Assembly: GCF_000264315.1 (NCBI RefSeq)
Contig: NZ_AJXU01000037.1
Span: 124,001 to 188,000 of the forward strand
Length of the DNA stretch: 64,000 nt
From: Rhodanobacter fulvus Jip2
Lineage (GTDB): Bacteria > Pseudomonadota > Gammaproteobacteria > Xanthomonadales > Rhodanobacteraceae
Direction of reading: 5' to 3'
The notes under the pieces were generated by a model. It worked only from the letters and a program-made list of their open reading frames with translations, was not told the DNA's origin and ran no database searches. How positions within the stretch are numbered: position 1 is the stretch's first letter; every line of letters begins with the position of its first letter. Below are positions 46,957-56,236 of the stretch, one piece after another. Position numbers and translations under genes: made by a program.

Positions 46957-49674
46957 TCAAGGCGCGGACGGCGGCGCCGTCTCGTTGCGCTGGAATCGCG
47001 CCGGCTCCGGCGCGTGCAGGCTGAAGCCCTGCGCGTGGCCGACGCCCATCGCGGTGAGCACGCGCACCGTTTCCTCGTCGGCCACCCACTCGGCCACCAC
47101 TTCCAGCCCCAGCCGCTGGCCGATGTCGGCCACCGCGCGCACGATGGCGTGGCTGACCGGGTCGGTGAGCATGTCGCGGATGAAGCTGCCATCGATCTTG
47201 ATGATGTCGATCGGCAGGTTCTTCAGATACGCGAACGACGACATGCCCACGCCGAAGTCGTCCAGCGCGGTCTTGCAACCAACCTGGCGCAGTTGCTCCA
47301 TGAAACGGGCCACGCGCGACAGGTTGCGCACCGCCACGGTTTCGGTGATCTCGAAACACACCCGCGACGGCGCCACCCCATGTTTCTTCAGCAGGGCGAT
47401 GATCAGGTCGGCCAGCGCGTCGTCCTCGACGCTGGCGCCGGACAGGTTGATCGTCGCCAGCCGCAAGTCGGCGCCGGCCGGGTGCAACTGGTCAAAATGC
47501 GCCAGCGCGGTCTCGACCACCCAGCGATCAAGCATCGGCATCAGGCTGTAGCGCTCGGCGGCGGGCATGAACACGCCCGGCAGCACCAGCGCGCCGGAAT
47601 CGTCGCGGAAGCGCAACAGCAACTCCACCCGGGGACCGGCCCCGGGCCGCGGCGACAGCGCTATCAGCTCCTGATAGACCAGCACCAGGCGTTTTTCATC
47701 GATGGCCCAGCGCAGGCGATTGGCCCACTCCATCTCGCCGCGGCGACGCGCCGCCTCGTCGTCGCGCTCGGAATAGAAATGCACGCGGTTGCGGCCCAGC
47801 TCCTTGGCCATGTAGCAGGCGGTGTCGGCGCGCGCCAGCAGGTCCTTCATGGTCATGCCCGGCTGGTCGATCATCACCACGCCGATGCTGGCGCTGACCG
47901 TGTAGCTGCGCTGCTCCCACACGAACACCCATTCGTCGATGCAGTGGCGCATGCGCTCGGCCACCGCTTCGGCATCCTCGCGATCGCGCACGCCCAGCGC
48001 CAGCACGCCGAACTCGTCGCCGCCCAGCCTTGCCAGTACGTCACCGGTGGCAAGCTGCTTGTGCATGGTGGCCGCCAGTTGCGCCAGCAGGTGATCGCCG
48101 GCGATATGGCCGGAGGTGTCGTTGATCAGCTTGAACTGGTCCAGGTCGATGTACAGCAGCACCGCCATCGGCGTGTCGGTTTCGGTGGCGTTGAGGATGC
48201 TTTGCAGGCGGCTCTCGAATTCGCGCCGGTTGTACAGCTCGGTCAACGCATCGTGGCTGGCCTGGAAGCTCAGCATCTCGTTCAATTGCCGCTGCTCGGT
48301 GACGTCGATCGCCACCATCAGCAACTTGTCGGCGCCGTCCAGCACCACCCTGGAGATGGCCACGTCGGCCCAGAACCGGTAATCCTGCTCATCGCACAAC
48401 TGGACGCTGAGGCGATGGAAATCGCGCTTGTCCGGTTGCTGCATGTCGGGATACAGGCGCGGGTCTTCGAACAGGTCCGACAGCCGCCGCTCGCCCACGT
48501 TTTCGCCGAGCCGCTCGCGGGACGCGCGGTTGGCATAGGTGATGGCGCCGTCATGCCCGTCGGCCAGCAGGACCAGCGCCGGCAGCAGATCGTTCAGCGC
48601 GCGAAAGCGCTCTTCGCTCTCGCGGTAGCGACTGGTCATGTGCCACGCCAGGGCAATCGCCCGCTGGCGGGTGCTGGCGATGGTGAACACCAGCATCGCC
48701 AGCAGGATGCTGGCCAGCACGCCGACCGGCAGCGCCGAGTCGCCCAGGTCGAAACCGGGCCGGGCGGTCACCCGCGGTTGCAGGTTGAGGCGCCACACCC
48801 GCCCGCCATAGGCAAGCCGGCGGTGGAAGTCCTTGTCGCCATCGACCTTCGCCGTCGCGGCCGAGTCGAACAGCAGCTGCTCCCCGGCATCGGTGACGTC
48901 GATGATGCGCACGCGGAACATCTGCGTGACGTCTTGCGAAATCGCATTGCCGATCAGGCCGCTGACGCGAAACGACACCGCCAGCGATCCCACCTCGCGC
49001 CGACGCCGCTCCGCCACCGATGCGGGCGGCGGCCCGGGGCTGAATATCGGCATGCGCAGGGTGATGCCGTCGTTGCGCGGCAGCGCACCCGTCTGCTGCG
49101 CCAGCCGGAACGGGGCCGACAAGGTGGGCAAGTCGGTATCACGCGAGGCGATCACGCCTTGCAGGTTGTTCGGCTGCGCGTTGATATCCAGCCCGGCCAG
49201 GGCGGCATTGCCCGACAGCGGCTGCACCCAGGTGGTGAGGTAGTGAACGCCATCCGTCCGTACCTCTTTACGCGCATAGGCAAGCGCCTGCAGCGAAGGG
49301 AAGCGGCGGCGCGGCTGCAGGTTGGCGTAGATGTTGGCGAACTCCTGCTCGCTGACCTCGTCGGAGGAAAGAAACAGGCTCTGCACCGCGCGCAGCAGGC
49401 TTTCCGCCGCCTGCAACTGCGTTATCAGTGCGACCGAGCTCTTGTCGACCAGGGCGCTGCGCGTGAGATCCAGCGCGGCTTGCTCCCGCTGGATCTGCTG
49501 GTAACGCAGCAGCATCGTCAGCGCCAGGCCCAGCAACAACGCCAGCACGCTCCACCCGTAAGCGGAGGATCGCCGTGGCCCCGGCGCGGGCATACCTCGC
49601 TCCGGGCCGAAGACTGCGGTGTCCGGCAGTGCTGGAGCAGTGGAGCGTTTGGCTGTGCGCAAGACGTCTCCCAT
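46957..49674 (-). CDS. CHASE-PAS-GGDEF-EAL cyclic-di-GMP protein
   Basis: About 905 residues: transmembrane helix (about 40-58), a periplasmic CHASE-type sensor (about 70-290), a second helix, a PAS domain, then GGDEF and EAL domains. RLGGDEFGVLA keeps the cyclase site, but the inhibitory RxxD is missing (the Arg position is Ala). The EAL motif reads ELLLRF rather than EALLR; downstream catalytic residues INLSG, ITETVA, DDFGVGMSSFAYL, IKIDGSFI and AEWV are kept, so phosphodiesterase activity is possible. The ATG at 49674 is preferred to an in-frame TTG at 49707. Confidence 0.88.
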   Translation of the reverse strand: MGDVLRTAKRSTAPALPDTAVFGPERGMPAPGPRRSSAYGWSVLALLLGLALTMLLRYQQIQREQAALDLTRSALVDKSSVALITQLQAAESLLRAVQSLFLSSDEVSEQEFANIYANLQPRRRFPSLQALAYARKEVRTDGVHYLTTWVQPLSGNAALAGLDINAQPNNLQGVIASRDTDLPTLSAPFRLAQQTGALPRNDGITLRMPIFSPGPPPASVAERRRREVGSLAVSFRVSGLIGNAISQDVTQMFRVRIIDVTDAGEQLLFDSAATAKVDGDKDFHRRLAYGGRVWRLNLQPRVTARPGFDLGDSALPVGVLASILLAMLVFTIASTRQRAIALAWHMTSRYRESEERFRALNDLLPALVLLADGHDGAITYANRASRERLGENVGERRLSDLFEDPRLYPDMQQPDKRDFHRLSVQLCDEQDYRFWADVAISRVVLDGADKLLMVAIDVTEQRQLNEMLSFQASHDALTELYNRREFESRLQSILNATETDTPMAVLLYIDLDQFKLINDTSGHIAGDHLLAQLAATMHKQLATGDVLARLGGDEFGVLALGVRDREDAEAVAERMRHCIDEWVFVWEQRSYTVSASIGVVMIDQPGMTMKDLLARADTACYMAKELGRNRVHFYSERDDEAARRRGEMEWANRLRWAIDEKRLVLVYQELIALSPRPGAGPRVELLLRFRDDSGALVLPGVFMPAAERYSLMPMLDRWVVETALAHFDQLHPAGADLRLATINLSGASVEDDALADLIIALLKKHGVAPSRVCFEITETVAVRNLSRVARFMEQLRQVGCKTALDDFGVGMSSFAYLKNLPIDIIKIDGSFIRDMLTDPVSHAIVRAVADIGQRLGLEVVAEWVADEETVRVLTAMGVGHAQGFSLHAPEPARFQRNETAPPSAP

Positions 49675-49780
49675 GGGTAGCCATGGCGCGATCGATGGTA
49701 CAGACAACCACGCAGCACGAATACCGCAGCCATTCGATCGACAACCGGGTGAAGGCCGCGGGAAACCACCCCGATCGTAT

Positions 49781-52276
49781 TCAGCGCTGGCGAGGCTTGG
49801 CGCGATGGGTCGGCTGCGCCGTCCAAGGATCGTCCGGCCACGGGTGGCGCGGATAGCGACCTTTCAGTTCGCGCCGCACCTCGGGATAGGTGCGCTGCCA
49901 GAAGCCGTGCAGATCCTGGGTCACCTGGATCGGCCGCCCCGCCGGCGACAGCAGATGCAGCGTGACCGGTATGCGTCCGCCACCGATGCGCGGCGTGTCG
50001 GCCAGCCCGAACAGCTCCTGCAGTTTCACCGCCAGTACCGGCGGTTCGCCGGGCACGTAGTCGATCCGCCGCAACTGGCCGCTGGGTACGATGAGGCTTT
50101 CGGGCGCATGCTGGTCCAGCGCCTGGCGCTGCGCATGATCGAGCAGCGCCGAAAGCGCCTGCGACAGCGCATCGGCGCGCAACGCATCGAGCCGGTGCAC
50201 GCCATCCAGGAACGGCGCCAGCCACTGTTCCAGCGTGGCCAGCAGCGCCGCATCGGCCACGTCGGGCAGACCGAGCGCCGGCATCCATGCGCGCAATGCC
50301 TGCATGCGGGCGCGCAAACGGCGCGCCGATTCACTCCACGGCAGCAGGTCGAGCCCGCCGCCGCGCACGGCCGCGAGCAAGGCCGGCAACGCATCGCGCG
50401 CATCCACCGGCACGCTGCGGCGCTCCAGCACGATGGCACCGAAGCGGCGCTCCTCGAACGCCTCCACTGCACCGCGCTCGTCGTTCCAGCGCTGCGTGCG
50501 CTGGCGGGTGAATTGCGCGGGGTAGTCACGCTCCAGCATGTCCGGATCCAGCGGCGCGGCGGCCAGGATCAGGCTGTCGCGCGTCTCGTGGCGAAGGTCC
50601 AGCGCCACCAGCCAGGGCTCGCCATGCAAGGCGGTGTTCTCGTGCAATCGCGCACCACGGCCGTTGGCCAGCGTATAGCGCAGCGGATCGTTGCCGCTGC
50701 GGTGCGCCACCCGATCGGGGAAGGCGTGCAGAAGAAGGTCGCCGACGGCATGGCTACCCGGCGTGCCACTGGCGGACGTATGGACGTCCAGACGTCTGCG
50801 CCACCCTTTGCTGGCCTGCTCGATGGCGGTCAGTGCGCCCGCATCCACCGTGCCACGGGCCAGCGTGCCGCGCCGGTCGCGCCAGGCATGCAGGGCGGTG
50901 ACCCGGTCGCGGAAATCATCGCTGCGCGACTGCTCGCCACGCAGCGGCGAGCGCGCCTCCATCAACGCCAGCAGGTCGGCAATCAGCGGACGCAATGGGG
51001 TCGGCGCACGCAAGGCGGCGGCGCCCAGCCGGGGCGTGGCGCCCAGTTCCAGCAGGTCGCGGCCCAGCGCGGTGATGCGGTGGTCGTCGTCCACCGCCGC
51101 CAAAGCACGCAACAGCTCGCGCGCCTGCGCCAATGCGCCGGGCGGCGGCGGGTCCAGCCATGGCAACGCGTCGCTGCCCCATGCCGCCAGTTCCAGCGCC
51201 AGGCCGGACAGGTCGGCCTGGGCGATCTCCGGCGTGCGCGCGCTTTCCAGCCGTTTGCTCTGCGGCCACAGCCGGTACGCCGTGCCCGCGGCCACGCGGC
51301 CGGCGCGTCCCGCGCGCTGATCGGCGGAGGCTTGCGAAATGTTCACCGTCTGCAGCCGGGTGAAGCCGGAATTCGGATCGAAGCGCGGCTCGCGCGCCAG
51401 CCCGCTGTCGATCACCGCGCGGATGCCGGGCAGCGTGATGCTGGATTCGGCCACGTTGGTGGCCAGCACCACGCGGCGCGTCCCCGGCGCCGCCTCGCTC
51501 AATGCCGCCTGCTGTTCGGCCAGCGAAAGCTCGCCATGCAGCGGCATGACGTCCAGCTCGGGATAATCATCGGTCAGCGATGCCAGCAGGCTCTGCGCTC
51601 GCGCGATCTCGCGCCGACCGGGCAGAAACGCCAGCACGTCGCCCGCGTTTTCCTGCAGTGCCAGCCGCGTTACCCGGACCAGCTGCTGCTCCACGCTTTC
51701 CTGCGCGCGGGCGGGCGGATGTTCGACATGCACGGGGAAGCTGCGGCCGGGACTGGTGATGCGCGGCGCATCCAGCCACTGCGCGATGCGCTCGCCATCG
51801 AGCGTGGCCGACATCAGCAGCAGCCGCAGATCCGGCCGCAAGGTGGCCTGGATGTCCAGCGCCAGCGCCGCGCCCAGGTCACCCGCCAGATGCCGTTCGT
51901 GGAATTCGTCGAACACGATCGCGCCGATGCCGGTCAGCTCCGGATCGCGCTGGATCAGCCGCGTGAGGATGCCCTCGGTGATCACCTCGATCCGCGTGGC
52001 GTCGCTGACCTTCGCCTCGAACCGGATGCGATAGCCCACCGTCCGCCCCACCGCCTCGCCCAACTGCTGCGCCATGAACTGCGCCGCCGCGCGCGCCGCG
52101 ATGCGGCGCGGCTCCAGCATCAGAATTTTTCCGTCAAGCCACGGCTGCTGCAGCAAGGCCAGCGGCACTTGAGTCGTCTTGCCCGCGCCGGGCGGCGCTT
52201 CCAACACCAGCCGCGGACCGGCGGCGAGCGCGGCGCGGATGTCGGGCAGCAGCGGGGTGATGGGGAAGACGGTCAT
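49781..52276 (-). CDS. hrpB: ATP-dependent helicase HrpB
   Basis: 831-residue DExH-box helicase. Motifs: APPGAGKTTQVPLALL (I), DEFHERHL (II), MSATLDGERIA (III), and QRAGRAGRVAAGTAYRLW (VI), followed by the HrpB C-terminal domain. The family is implicated in mRNA processing and stress, but its substrate is unclear. An ATG at 52276 starts just before the nucleotide-binding domain. A large set of repeats precedes the gene. Confidence 0.93.
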   Translation of the reverse strand: MTVFPITPLLPDIRAALAAGPRLVLEAPPGAGKTTQVPLALLQQPWLDGKILMLEPRRIAARAAAQFMAQQLGEAVGRTVGYRIRFEAKVSDATRIEVITEGILTRLIQRDPELTGIGAIVFDEFHERHLAGDLGAALALDIQATLRPDLRLLLMSATLDGERIAQWLDAPRITSPGRSFPVHVEHPPARAQESVEQQLVRVTRLALQENAGDVLAFLPGRREIARAQSLLASLTDDYPELDVMPLHGELSLAEQQAALSEAAPGTRRVVLATNVAESSITLPGIRAVIDSGLAREPRFDPNSGFTRLQTVNISQASADQRAGRAGRVAAGTAYRLWPQSKRLESARTPEIAQADLSGLALELAAWGSDALPWLDPPPPGALAQARELLRALAAVDDDHRITALGRDLLELGATPRLGAAALRAPTPLRPLIADLLALMEARSPLRGEQSRSDDFRDRVTALHAWRDRRGTLARGTVDAGALTAIEQASKGWRRRLDVHTSASGTPGSHAVGDLLLHAFPDRVAHRSGNDPLRYTLANGRGARLHENTALHGEPWLVALDLRHETRDSLILAAAPLDPDMLERDYPAQFTRQRTQRWNDERGAVEAFEERRFGAIVLERRSVPVDARDALPALLAAVRGGGLDLLPWSESARRLRARMQALRAWMPALGLPDVADAALLATLEQWLAPFLDGVHRLDALRADALSQALSALLDHAQRQALDQHAPESLIVPSGQLRRIDYVPGEPPVLAVKLQELFGLADTPRIGGGRIPVTLHLLSPAGRPIQVTQDLHGFWQRTYPEVRRELKGRYPRHPWPDDPWTAQPTHRAKPRQR

Positions 52277-52671
52277 TCAGTGAATGATAGCGGCGGGGGT
52301 GTGGCTACCCCGCGCCACGCGTCAACGCTGGAAGAAGCCGTAATCCCCTCTCCCCTGCGGGGAGAGGGCAGGGAGAGGGGGACACGCCGCGGGGAAGTGG
52401 CAACGAAGCGCAACATGCCGCGGGGAAACCCAACGAAGCCCCCAGCCGCCGAAAGCTCACCCATCAACTTTCCCGCGGCGTGTCCCCTCTCCTGTTTCCT
52501 CTCCCCAAGGGGAGAGGAGGTTACGGTGCCTTCATGCTTTCCCGTTTATCGACGAGGCAGGAACAGGCCACACGCGGCGCCGTAAAACCGAAAGCTCCAC
52601 TCACCGACTTCCCCGCGAGCACCGCCCCCTCTCCTCGATCCTCTCCCCGCAGGGGAGAGGAAGCAGAGCAG
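52277..52671. repeat. Repeat-filled gap (family A hairpins and a long inverted repeat)
   Basis: No gene is supported in these 395 bases. They contain hairpins at 52345-52368, 52499-52516 and 52640-52660 of the CTCTCCCC..GGGGAGAG type, and a longer inverted repeat whose arms (about 52372-52397 and 52467-52492) share GACACGCCGCGGG. The tract separates the end of the secretion operon from hrpB. Confidence 0.75.
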
Positions 52672-54876
52672 CTACTTCGCCCGCAACGGCGCAAGCGATT
52701 CGAACTTGCGCTGGTACTCGTCGGTGACCTGGCGAGCATCATTGCCGCTGGTAATCACTCGAGGGGTGATCAGCACCAGCAGTTCGGAGCGGTCGCGGTG
52801 GCGGTTGGTGGTGCCGAACAGGCGGCCGATCAGCGGGATCTTGTTGAGCACGGGGATGCCGGTGTCGGTGGTGCCTTCGTTCTGCTGGATCAGGCCGCCG
52901 AGCAGCACGGTCTGGCCGCTCTGCACCGCCACCTGGGTTTCCAGCAGGCGCTTCTGGATGGGGAAGTTGCCGTTGTTGTCCTTGATGCCGGGCGCGCTGA
53001 CTTCCTGGCTGAGTTTCAGGTACACCAGGCCGCCCGGATTGACCCGCGGCACGACTTTCAGGATCACGCCGGTCGGCTTGTACTGCACCTCGCCCAGCGT
53101 GCTGATGCCGCTGCCCGCGTTGCCCAGGCCGGGGCTGATGAAGCTCTGGTTGACCGGGATCTCGTTGCCGACCTGGATGTTCGCCTGCTGGTTGTTCATC
53201 ACCACCAGCGACGGCTCGGACAACACCTTGGTGTTGCCGCTGGTTTCCATCGCGCGCAACGCCACCTGCAGGTTGCTGTTCATGAAGGAATAGAAGAACG
53301 GCTCGCCGCCGAAGTTCACGCCGCCCTGGCCCAGCGCGATCTGTCGCGGGTTGTTGGCATTCCCCGGCGAAAACGTGATGTTGCCATTGCTGTCGGTGGT
53401 GCTGGTGGCGCCGCGCAGCCCTTCCAGATACCACTGCACGCCGAAGCTGAATTCGCCGGTGAGGCTGACTTCCAGGATGCGGGTTTCGATCTGTACCTGC
53501 AGCGGCACGCTGTCCAGCTTCTGGATCGCCGACTCGATCTCGCTCCATTGCGAGGGCCGTGCGCGCACCAGCAACTGGTTGTTGCTGTCGACCGCGCTGA
53601 TGCGCACGCTGCCGTCGCTGGAGCTGTACGACTTGCCGGGCGCGGTATTGCTGTCGACAGGCTGCGTGGCCGATCCGGTCATGGCGCCGCCGTTGTCGAT
53701 ACCGCTGACCAGGCTGTTGCCGGTATCGCCATCGGCATTGCCCAGGGTGGCGCTGCTCAGGCCGGGACCGACCTGGCCACCGTTGTCAGCGCCGGTGCCG
53801 GCACCGTTGGTGTAGATCTGCGCCAGGTAGCGGGCCAGGTCCGACGCCTTGATGTTGCGCACGTCGTACACGAACAACTGCGGCTCGTTGCCGCCGCCGC
53901 GGTCGATGCGGGCGATCCATTCGCCCACTTCGCGCAGGTAGTCGGGCTGGGTGCTGATCACCACCAGCGCGTTGGTGCGCTCGATCGGGATGAAGCGCAG
54001 CATGCCGGCCAGTGGCGTGTCGCCCTTGGGGCCGAACATGCTGTCCAGCTTCGGCATCAGTTCATCGACGCTGGCGCGCTGCAGGCTGAACACGCCTACC
54101 GACATGCCGCGCAGCCAGTCCACGTCGAAGGTGCGCACGGTGCGCTGGTAGTTGGCCAGCTCCTGCGCGGTGCCGGACATCACCAGCAGGTTGCGCGCCG
54201 AATCGACCAGCAGGATCGAATCCGGCCGCGCGAACGGCTTGATCAGTTTCTCCATCTCGGTGGCGGAGATGTAGCGAAGCGGGAACAGCCGCGCCTGCAG
54301 GCCGCCCTGCGGCGCCGACGCGCCCAGGCTGGGCACCAGGTTGCCGCCCAGCGCGTCCTTCGCCGGCAGCACCACGTAACTGCCGCCGCGCAGCACCAGC
54401 GCATTGCCGGTCCACGACAGCAGCGTCTCCAGGATCGGCAGCGCCTCGCCCGCATCGACCGGCTCGGCGGTGGAGAACGAAATGTTGCCCTGCACGCCGG
54501 GCACGATGGTGTAGTTCTTTTTCAGCAGGTCGCCCAGGATCGCCTTGACCACCGCCTGCACCGGCTGGTTCTCGAAATTGAAGGTGACGCCTTCAGGGCC
54601 GGCCGCTGGCGCGCGCGGCGTGGCCAGGCCGGTGGGGCGGATGAACTGGCCACTGCCTTGGCTCAGTTGCGGGCGCACTACCGATGCCGAATCGGGCGCA
54701 ACCGTGGTGTTCAGAGGCAACGGCGCCGGCACCGGGTCCCGGGTGCCGGCTACCGCCTCGCGTTGCAACGCGTCGTTGTCGTGCGGTTGCGGCAGGCTGG
54801 AGCAGCCCGCCAGCCATACCGCCAGCGCCAACCCCAGCGCGCGTAGCGGACGGGCCTGTCTGTGCGTGCGATGCAT
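52672..54876 (-). CDS. gspD: Type II secretion secretin GspD (XpsD)
   Basis: About 734 residues: lipoprotein signal (WLAGC), N0-N3 periplasmic domains, and the C-terminal secretin domain with NKIPLIGRLFGTTNRHRDRS and ELLVLITPRVI. It forms the outer-membrane channel of the type II secretion system. The ATG at 54876 follows the stop of gspN by two bases; an in-frame TTG at 54882 overlaps that stop, and AAGGAG fits either. It is the last gene of the operon. Confidence 0.95.
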   Translation of the reverse strand: MHRTHRQARPLRALGLALAVWLAGCSSLPQPHDNDALQREAVAGTRDPVPAPLPLNTTVAPDSASVVRPQLSQGSGQFIRPTGLATPRAPAAGPEGVTFNFENQPVQAVVKAILGDLLKKNYTIVPGVQGNISFSTAEPVDAGEALPILETLLSWTGNALVLRGGSYVVLPAKDALGGNLVPSLGASAPQGGLQARLFPLRYISATEMEKLIKPFARPDSILLVDSARNLLVMSGTAQELANYQRTVRTFDVDWLRGMSVGVFSLQRASVDELMPKLDSMFGPKGDTPLAGMLRFIPIERTNALVVISTQPDYLREVGEWIARIDRGGGNEPQLFVYDVRNIKASDLARYLAQIYTNGAGTGADNGGQVGPGLSSATLGNADGDTGNSLVSGIDNGGAMTGSATQPVDSNTAPGKSYSSSDGSVRISAVDSNNQLLVRARPSQWSEIESAIQKLDSVPLQVQIETRILEVSLTGEFSFGVQWYLEGLRGATSTTDSNGNITFSPGNANNPRQIALGQGGVNFGGEPFFYSFMNSNLQVALRAMETSGNTKVLSEPSLVVMNNQQANIQVGNEIPVNQSFISPGLGNAGSGISTLGEVQYKPTGVILKVVPRVNPGGLVYLKLSQEVSAPGIKDNNGNFPIQKRLLETQVAVQSGQTVLLGGLIQQNEGTTDTGIPVLNKIPLIGRLFGTTNRHRDRSELLVLITPRVITSGNDARQVTDEYQRKFESLAPLRAK

Positions 54877-54878
54877 GC

Positions 54879-55625
54879 TCAATGCTCTCCTTCGTGAACC
54901 GCGGCGGCTTGCGCGGCGCGACGTTTCTGGATGATCTCGCGCAGCGCGCGGATGCGCTGCGTTTGGGAATGGGTTTGAGTGTCGGGAGACGTCGGCTCCG
55001 GAGCGCGGAGCGTCCCCGCAGCGGGCTCGCCGGGACGGCCGTCCGGCCCGGCCGCGGGGGCCGGGGTGACCAGTGGCGTCGACGGCCAGGACACGCTACT
55101 GCCGGGACCGGGCCCAGCGGCCTGACCCGGCGTTGGCGGTGGGCCATCGACCGGCGCACCTGCAGGCAGGGACAATTCCACGCGACCGCTGGCGGTATCG
55201 AAAACCGCCGAGCGCGGCTTCACCTCGACCAGGGTGAGGTTGCCGCCGGGCAAGGTCTCGCCGCGACGCAAACGCAGCTCCCGATTGCCCTGGCGGTCAT
55301 GCAGCAGCGCCATGTGCAAGGTGGGCGTGACGATGACGCCGGTCAGTTCCAGCTCGCCGATGCTGCCGTTGTCGGTCACCGGCGCCGCCGGCCGGCGATC
55401 GGGATCGAACAGCGGCCGCTGCCAGATCACGGCGAACTGGTTGCGCGGCACCGGCGGTGGCAACGGCGCGGCACGATCCGCCACCGGCGCCGCCGACGGC
55501 AAGCTGGCGGCCGGCCAGTGCGCGTGGCTGCCAATGCCGGACAACAGCAGCAGCCACAAGCCCGCCAGCACGGCCAGCAGCACCAGCAGCATCGGGGTCA
55601 GCCGGCGCTGGCTGGCGGCATTCAT
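54879..55625 (-). CDS. xpsN: Type II secretion inner-membrane protein GspN/GspC type (XpsN)
   Basis: 248 residues: one N-terminal transmembrane helix (about 10-30) and a periplasmic homology region (IWQRPLFDPDRRPA, ELELTGVI, LRLRRGETLPGGNLTLVEV) followed by a Pro/Ala-rich tail and a C-terminal coiled helix. It takes the place of GspC, linking the inner-membrane platform to the secretin, as XpsN does in Xanthomonas. Its start overlaps gspM by four bases. Confidence 0.82.
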   Translation of the reverse strand: MNAASQRRLTPMLLVLLAVLAGLWLLLLSGIGSHAHWPAASLPSAAPVADRAAPLPPPVPRNQFAVIWQRPLFDPDRRPAAPVTDNGSIGELELTGVIVTPTLHMALLHDRQGNRELRLRRGETLPGGNLTLVEVKPRSAVFDTASGRVELSLPAGAPVDGPPPTPGQAAGPGPGSSVSWPSTPLVTPAPAAGPDGRPGEPAAGTLRAPEPTSPDTQTHSQTQRIRALREIIQKRRAAQAAAVHEGEH

Positions 55626-56236
55626 GGCTGCACCTGCGCGGCGGCGCGGGCGGGACGCAGGTAGCCCGATACGGTGAACTGCACTTCCAGCGGTGCGGCG
55701 CGGTCCTGCTGCACCGCCACCGGGTTGCGGTAGATGTTGAGCTCATCGACGAACAGGTACGGCGTGCCCTGCTCCAGCGCGTGCAGCACCGCCGCCAGCG
55801 GTTCGATGGCGCAACTCAGGCTGATGCGGGCGGCGGCCTTGCGATAGGGCTCGCCGCGCGCCGCCGGTGGATCGGAAATGGGCATTTTCTGGCTGACCAC
55901 GCAGCGCTGGTTGGCGGCCTGCGCGGCCACCGCGTCGACCACGCGCTGCATCAGACCCGCGGCCGCGGTATTGGTGTCGCTCTCGGGAAGGAACGCGCTG
56001 CTGGCCGCCTGGCCCGCGCCCAGCGCGGCCAGCCGCCGCTCCAGCCGGGGCTGGTCGGCGATCGCTGCGGCGTAACTGGCGTGGGTCTGTTGCAGCTCGT
56101 CCATGCGGGCATCGATCTGTCGCAGCGGTGCCACCCACCACCAGTGCAGCAGCAGGAAGTAGGCCAGTGCCAGCGCCGCCAGCAGCAACAGGATTGCGGC
56201 GATGCGGCGCTCGCGCGGCGTGGGTGAATAGCTCAT
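55622..56236 (-). CDS. gspM: Type II secretion protein GspM
   Basis: 204 residues with one N-terminal transmembrane helix (LLLLAALALAYFLLLHWWW) and a periplasmic ferredoxin-like domain, the GspM layout. It partners GspL in the inner-membrane platform. The start overlaps gspL's stop by four bases, and its own stop overlaps xpsN, so translation is coupled on both sides. Confidence 0.85.
   Translation of the reverse strand: MSYSPTPRERRIAAILLLLAALALAYFLLLHWWWVAPLRQIDARMDELQQTHASYAAAIADQPRLERRLAALGAGQAASSAFLPESDTNTAAAGLMQRVVDAVAAQAANQRCVVSQKMPISDPPAARGEPYRKAAARISLSCAIEPLAAVLHALEQGTPYLFVDELNIYRNPVAVQQDRAAPLEVQFTVSGYLRPARAAAQVQP

Noticed and set aside
46327-49680. Long plus-strand frame opposite the GGDEF-EAL gene
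   Set aside because: Antisense shadow: all catalytic motifs belong to the minus-strand protein.
49619-52585. Long plus-strand frame opposite hrpB
   Set aside because: Antisense shadow with biased Arg/Gln/His composition; helicase motifs are on the minus strand.
52273-52742. Small frames of 60-75 codons in the gap between gspD and hrpB
   Set aside because: They are built from the repeat hairpins, have no good ribosome site and show no domain.
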